Below, piece by piece: positions 6,748 to 8,329 of a stretch of 8,329 nucleotides of DNA. A model generated the notes under the pieces. It worked only from the letters and a program-made list of their open reading frames with translations, did not search any database and was not told the origin of the DNA. Every line of letters starts with the position of its first letter. The first letter of the stretch is position 1. The translations under genes were made by a program, and so were the position numbers. The stretch is taken from assembly GCA_003156235.1 (NCBI GenBank), contig PMGP01000311.1, forward strand, positions 1 through 8,329, written 5' to 3'. The stretch is from Acidobacteriaceae bacterium (GTDB lineage: Bacteria; Acidobacteriota; Terriglobia; Terriglobales; Acidobacteriaceae).

Positions 6748-6798
6748 TGTAGCGCCGTCCTCCTGGCCGGCTGTAGCGCGGGCGTCCACGCCCGCGCT
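6748..6798. repeat. Tandem pair of palindromic TGTAGCGC repeat units
   Basis: Two units, each starting TGTAGCGC, lie head to tail at 6748 and 6772, a 24-base period. The first folds as GCCG-T-CC, loop TCCT, GG-C-CGGC (6755-6771, one mismatch). The second is a perfect 10-bp stem, AGCGCGGGCG (6775-6784) with CGCCCGCGCT (6789-6798), loop TCCA. There is no T tract after it, so it looks more like a REP-type extragenic palindrome than a true terminator. It lies 34 bases past the GH51 stop. Confidence 0.55.
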
Positions 6799-6872
6799 TG
6801 TCCAAGCATAATTACTAAATCACATGGTCTTAGCATTAGGCAACAATTTGAAGCAGAGATGAATGCAGGAAG

Positions 6873-6900
6873 AGGGCGGGGCTTCCCGCCCTTGCTTTTC
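6873..6900 (+). terminator. Intrinsic terminator before the nuclease-like gene
   Basis: AGGGCGGG (6873-6880) pairs exactly with CCCGCCCT (6885-6892) across a GCTT loop, followed by TGCTTTTC. It lies about 160 bases after the GH51 stop. Its position argues against an ATG at 6863 being the start of the next gene, because the terminator would then be inside the coding sequence. Confidence 0.6.
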
Positions 6901-6952
6901 TGGGGCTGGCGTGAGTATGCGGCATCGCGCCGCGCGGTGTAGGCTGCTCGAT

Positions 6953-7996
6953 ATGACGATCAAATCAGGCTGGTTTGCGAGTGAACTGCGGCGGGAGCTG
7001 GGGCTGCGCAACCGGCGGTGGGCGCGGGGACGGGCGCATGTGCGCAGCTACGGCAATCCGCCGGTGATCGTTTATCCGCCGGAGAGCGCGCGGCACGGGA
7101 ATTTTTTTGACGCGGCCTATTCGGCGATTGCGGCGCGGCCGGAGTGGATGCGGCGCTTCGACAAGATTCATGCGCAGGGGCGCGCGCTGCCCAAGGCGGA
7201 GTCGGGACGAAAGTGGCGGGAGCTGGACTCGTCCATGAGCTCTGATGCCCTGTTGATGAACATCTTCTGCACACCGGGCGTGGCGGAGGCGCCTGCGATG
7301 CGGCGGACTCTTGGAGCGGATGGGGAGGACTCGCCGGTCTTTGGGTGGAAGGCGCGTGTGCCGCTCAAGAGCGGTCGCTTTGATCGCACTGAGGTCGATA
7401 TGCGATGGGGCGAGTTGCTGGTCGAGGCCAAGCTGACGGAAAGCGACTTTCAAATCAAGGCAGAGGCGGTCGTGGAGGCGTACCGGGACTTCGATGCAGT
7501 CTTCGACCGGGAGTTGTTGCCGCGCGTGGAGTTGGCCACCAGGAGGCGGAGAGAGGCAACGGAGTTCCCGGAGGACTATTCGCAGGAGTTTGAAGATGCC
7601 GGGTTGGATGATGGGGAAACCGTCAGGGCCGAAAGCCCTAAGATGCCGGTCTCGGCCCGGCATTCCTCGGCCATCATTGGAGCCAGCACTGCAATAGACG
7701 GGGAAATCGCTTATGCGGGCTACCAACTGATTCGCAATGTGCTGGCCGCGCATGCCCACGGATGCAGCTTTTGCGTGATCCACGACGAGCGCCGACCAGA
7801 TCTGCGGGAGGCGTGGTTTGAGGTGATGGCGGCGGTGAAGTCCGCCGAGATGCGGGTGCGGCTGAAGGTGCTGACCTGGCAGGAGCTAGCCGCGCTGCTC
7901 CCGGAGGGGTTGCAGGAGTTCCTGGATCGAAAGTATGGAATTGTGGCGCCGGGAAGGACGATTTCGCCGGTTGAGGATACATCAGAGTTCGACTAA
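6953..7996 (+). CDS. PD-(D/E)XK nuclease-superfamily protein, orphan
   Basis: A 347-residue protein. The core reads RTEVDMRWGELLVEAKLTES (residues 145-164): Asp149, then Glu158-Ala-Lys160, the D-(x)n-E-x-K arrangement of PD-(D/E)XK nucleases. The strand-Lys-Leu-Thr-Glu context resembles restriction-endonuclease-like families such as PGN_0703-type proteins, as does the C-terminal helix-strand part (YQLIRNVLAAHAHGCSFCVI, 257-276). A variable, charged segment (about 195-245) sits between. The in-frame ATG at 6863 overlaps a terminator and the ATG at 6917 gives an Arg/Cys-rich extension, so ATG 6953 is preferred, with AGG at 6941-6943 as a weak ribosome site. A GCGGC/GCCGC hairpin (6919-6933) lies just upstream. 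No modification methylase, helicase or specificity gene is next to it, so restriction is not shown. Substrate and role are unknown. Confidence 0.75.
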   Translation: MTIKSGWFASELRRELGLRNRRWARGRAHVRSYGNPPVIVYPPESARHGNFFDAAYSAIAARPEWMRRFDKIHAQGRALPKAESGRKWRELDSSMSSDALLMNIFCTPGVAEAPAMRRTLGADGEDSPVFGWKARVPLKSGRFDRTEVDMRWGELLVEAKLTESDFQIKAEAVVEAYRDFDAVFDRELLPRVELATRRRREATEFPEDYSQEFEDAGLDDGETVRAESPKMPVSARHSSAIIGASTAIDGEIAYAGYQLIRNVLAAHAHGCSFCVIHDERRPDLREAWFEVMAAVKSAEMRVRLKVLTWQELAALLPEGLQEFLDRKYGIVAPGRTISPVEDTSEFD

Positions 7997-8057
7997 GAGC
8001 AGGGGGCCAGTTCACAGAATGGGACGAATCGGCGAAAATGGAAGGTGCAGGTGCCGG

Positions 8058-8088
8058 AAGGCCGCATCTTTACGCCAAAACCGGCCTT
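8058..8088. promoter_or_regulatory. Inverted repeat upstream of nuoA
   Basis: AAGGCCG (8058-8064) and CGGCCTT (8082-8088) are exact reverse complements with a 17-base spacer. TTGAAC at 8087-8092 overlaps the right arm and could be a -35 box, but no convincing -10 box follows at normal spacing. The repeat could be an operator or a leader hairpin for the nuo operon. Support is limited to the symmetry. Confidence 0.25.
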
Positions 8089-8124
8089 GAACTGGTACGT
8101 TGATTCTGAAGGGTCTTATTTCCC

Positions 8125-8329
8125 ATGATGGCCTCTAATCCTTATTTTTCTCTGGCTGCTCTTTTCTTTGCGGCGCTGGGCTTTGGGCTGGCTCCTCTGG
8201 GACTGGCGTGGCTATGGGCAAAGGTGTTTTCGCCGCCCAAGCCGAACGCGGTCAAGAACGCCATCTACGAGTGCGGCCTGGAGTCCAAGGGCGATGCCTG
8301 GTTGCAATTCCACTCGGCCTATTACCTGT
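8125..8329 (+). CDS. nuoA: NADH-quinone oxidoreductase subunit A (3' end beyond window)
   Basis: The first 68 residues of NuoA (ND3-like), a membrane subunit of respiratory complex I, which passes electrons from NADH to quinone and pumps protons. The first membrane helix is at about 9-35. The conserved loop motif YECGLES is at residues 48-54, with Cys50 and Glu53, followed by FHSAYYL, the usual beginning of the second helix. Two adjacent ATGs (8125 and 8128) are in frame. The AAGGG at 8109-8113 is 11 bases before the first, which favours 8125. NuoA is normally the first gene of the nuo operon, so nuoB and others probably follow outside the window. It is preceded by 128 bases without a gene, in line with its own promoter. 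Confidence 0.93.
   Translation, partial: MMASNPYFSLAALFFAALGFGLAPLGLAWLWAKVFSPPKPNAVKNAIYECGLESKGDAWLQFHSAYYL

Noticed and set aside
6775..6800. GC-rich palindrome read as the GH51 terminator
   Set aside because: The stem is perfect but no T tract follows, and it repeats an adjacent unit, so a repeat element fits better. The stem at 6873-6892 with TGCTTTT is the better terminator.
6863..6952. Longer start for the nuclease-like protein at ATG 6863
   Set aside because: It would place a terminator stem inside the gene and adds a Cys/Arg-rich stretch with no family likeness.

Overview
The window is a GC-rich bacterial chromosomal segment, with every gene on the + strand. The likely source is a soil-type Acidobacteriota (Terriglobia/Acidobacteriaceae-like). 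This is an inference from base composition, from the small membrane zinc-finger protein, from the secreted GH51 glycosidase beside a sugar kinase, and from the start of a nuo cluster. No sequence mark proves it. I see no tRNA, rRNA, CRISPR array, phage gene or transposase.

Layout: (1) 1-1218 is the 3' part of a LytS/YehU-type membrane sensor histidine kinase, cut off at its 5' end by the window edge. (2) 1286-2275 is a YycJ/WalJ-like metallo-beta-lactamase-fold hydrolase with a long acidic Ala/Glu/Pro-rich insertion. (3) 2276-2496 is not protein coding. It holds a promoter-like TACAAT inside a GTTAC...GTAAC inverted repeat, then a roughly 130-nt segment rich in perfect stems that ends in a T7 intrinsic terminator. 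This is the best candidate here for an undescribed RNA element. (4) 2497-2958 is a 153-residue protein with an HxxxCxxC zinc-finger-like head and two membrane helices, followed by a strong terminator. (5) 3041-3790 is a class I SAM-dependent methyltransferase of unknown substrate. (6) 3833-4750 is a PfkB-family sugar kinase (fructokinase-like) that uses a TTG start. (7) 4822-6714 is a secreted GH51 alpha-L-arabinofuranosidase with a CBM4/9-like insert, probably expressed from its own promoter almost without a leader. (8) 6715-6952 carries a tandem pair of palindromic repeat units and a terminator. (9) 6953-7996 is an orphan PD-(D/E)XK nuclease-like protein. (10) 8125 to the right edge is the start of nuoA, first subunit of respiratory complex I.

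The genes do not form one pathway. The kinase and glycosidase could both belong to plant-polysaccharide sugar use. The sensor kinase, hydrolase and nuoA are housekeeping or regulatory. The zinc-finger protein, methyltransferase and nuclease have no assigned role. The compact gene order with separate terminators at 2417-2423, 2983-3014 and 6873-6900 suggests mostly short transcription units.
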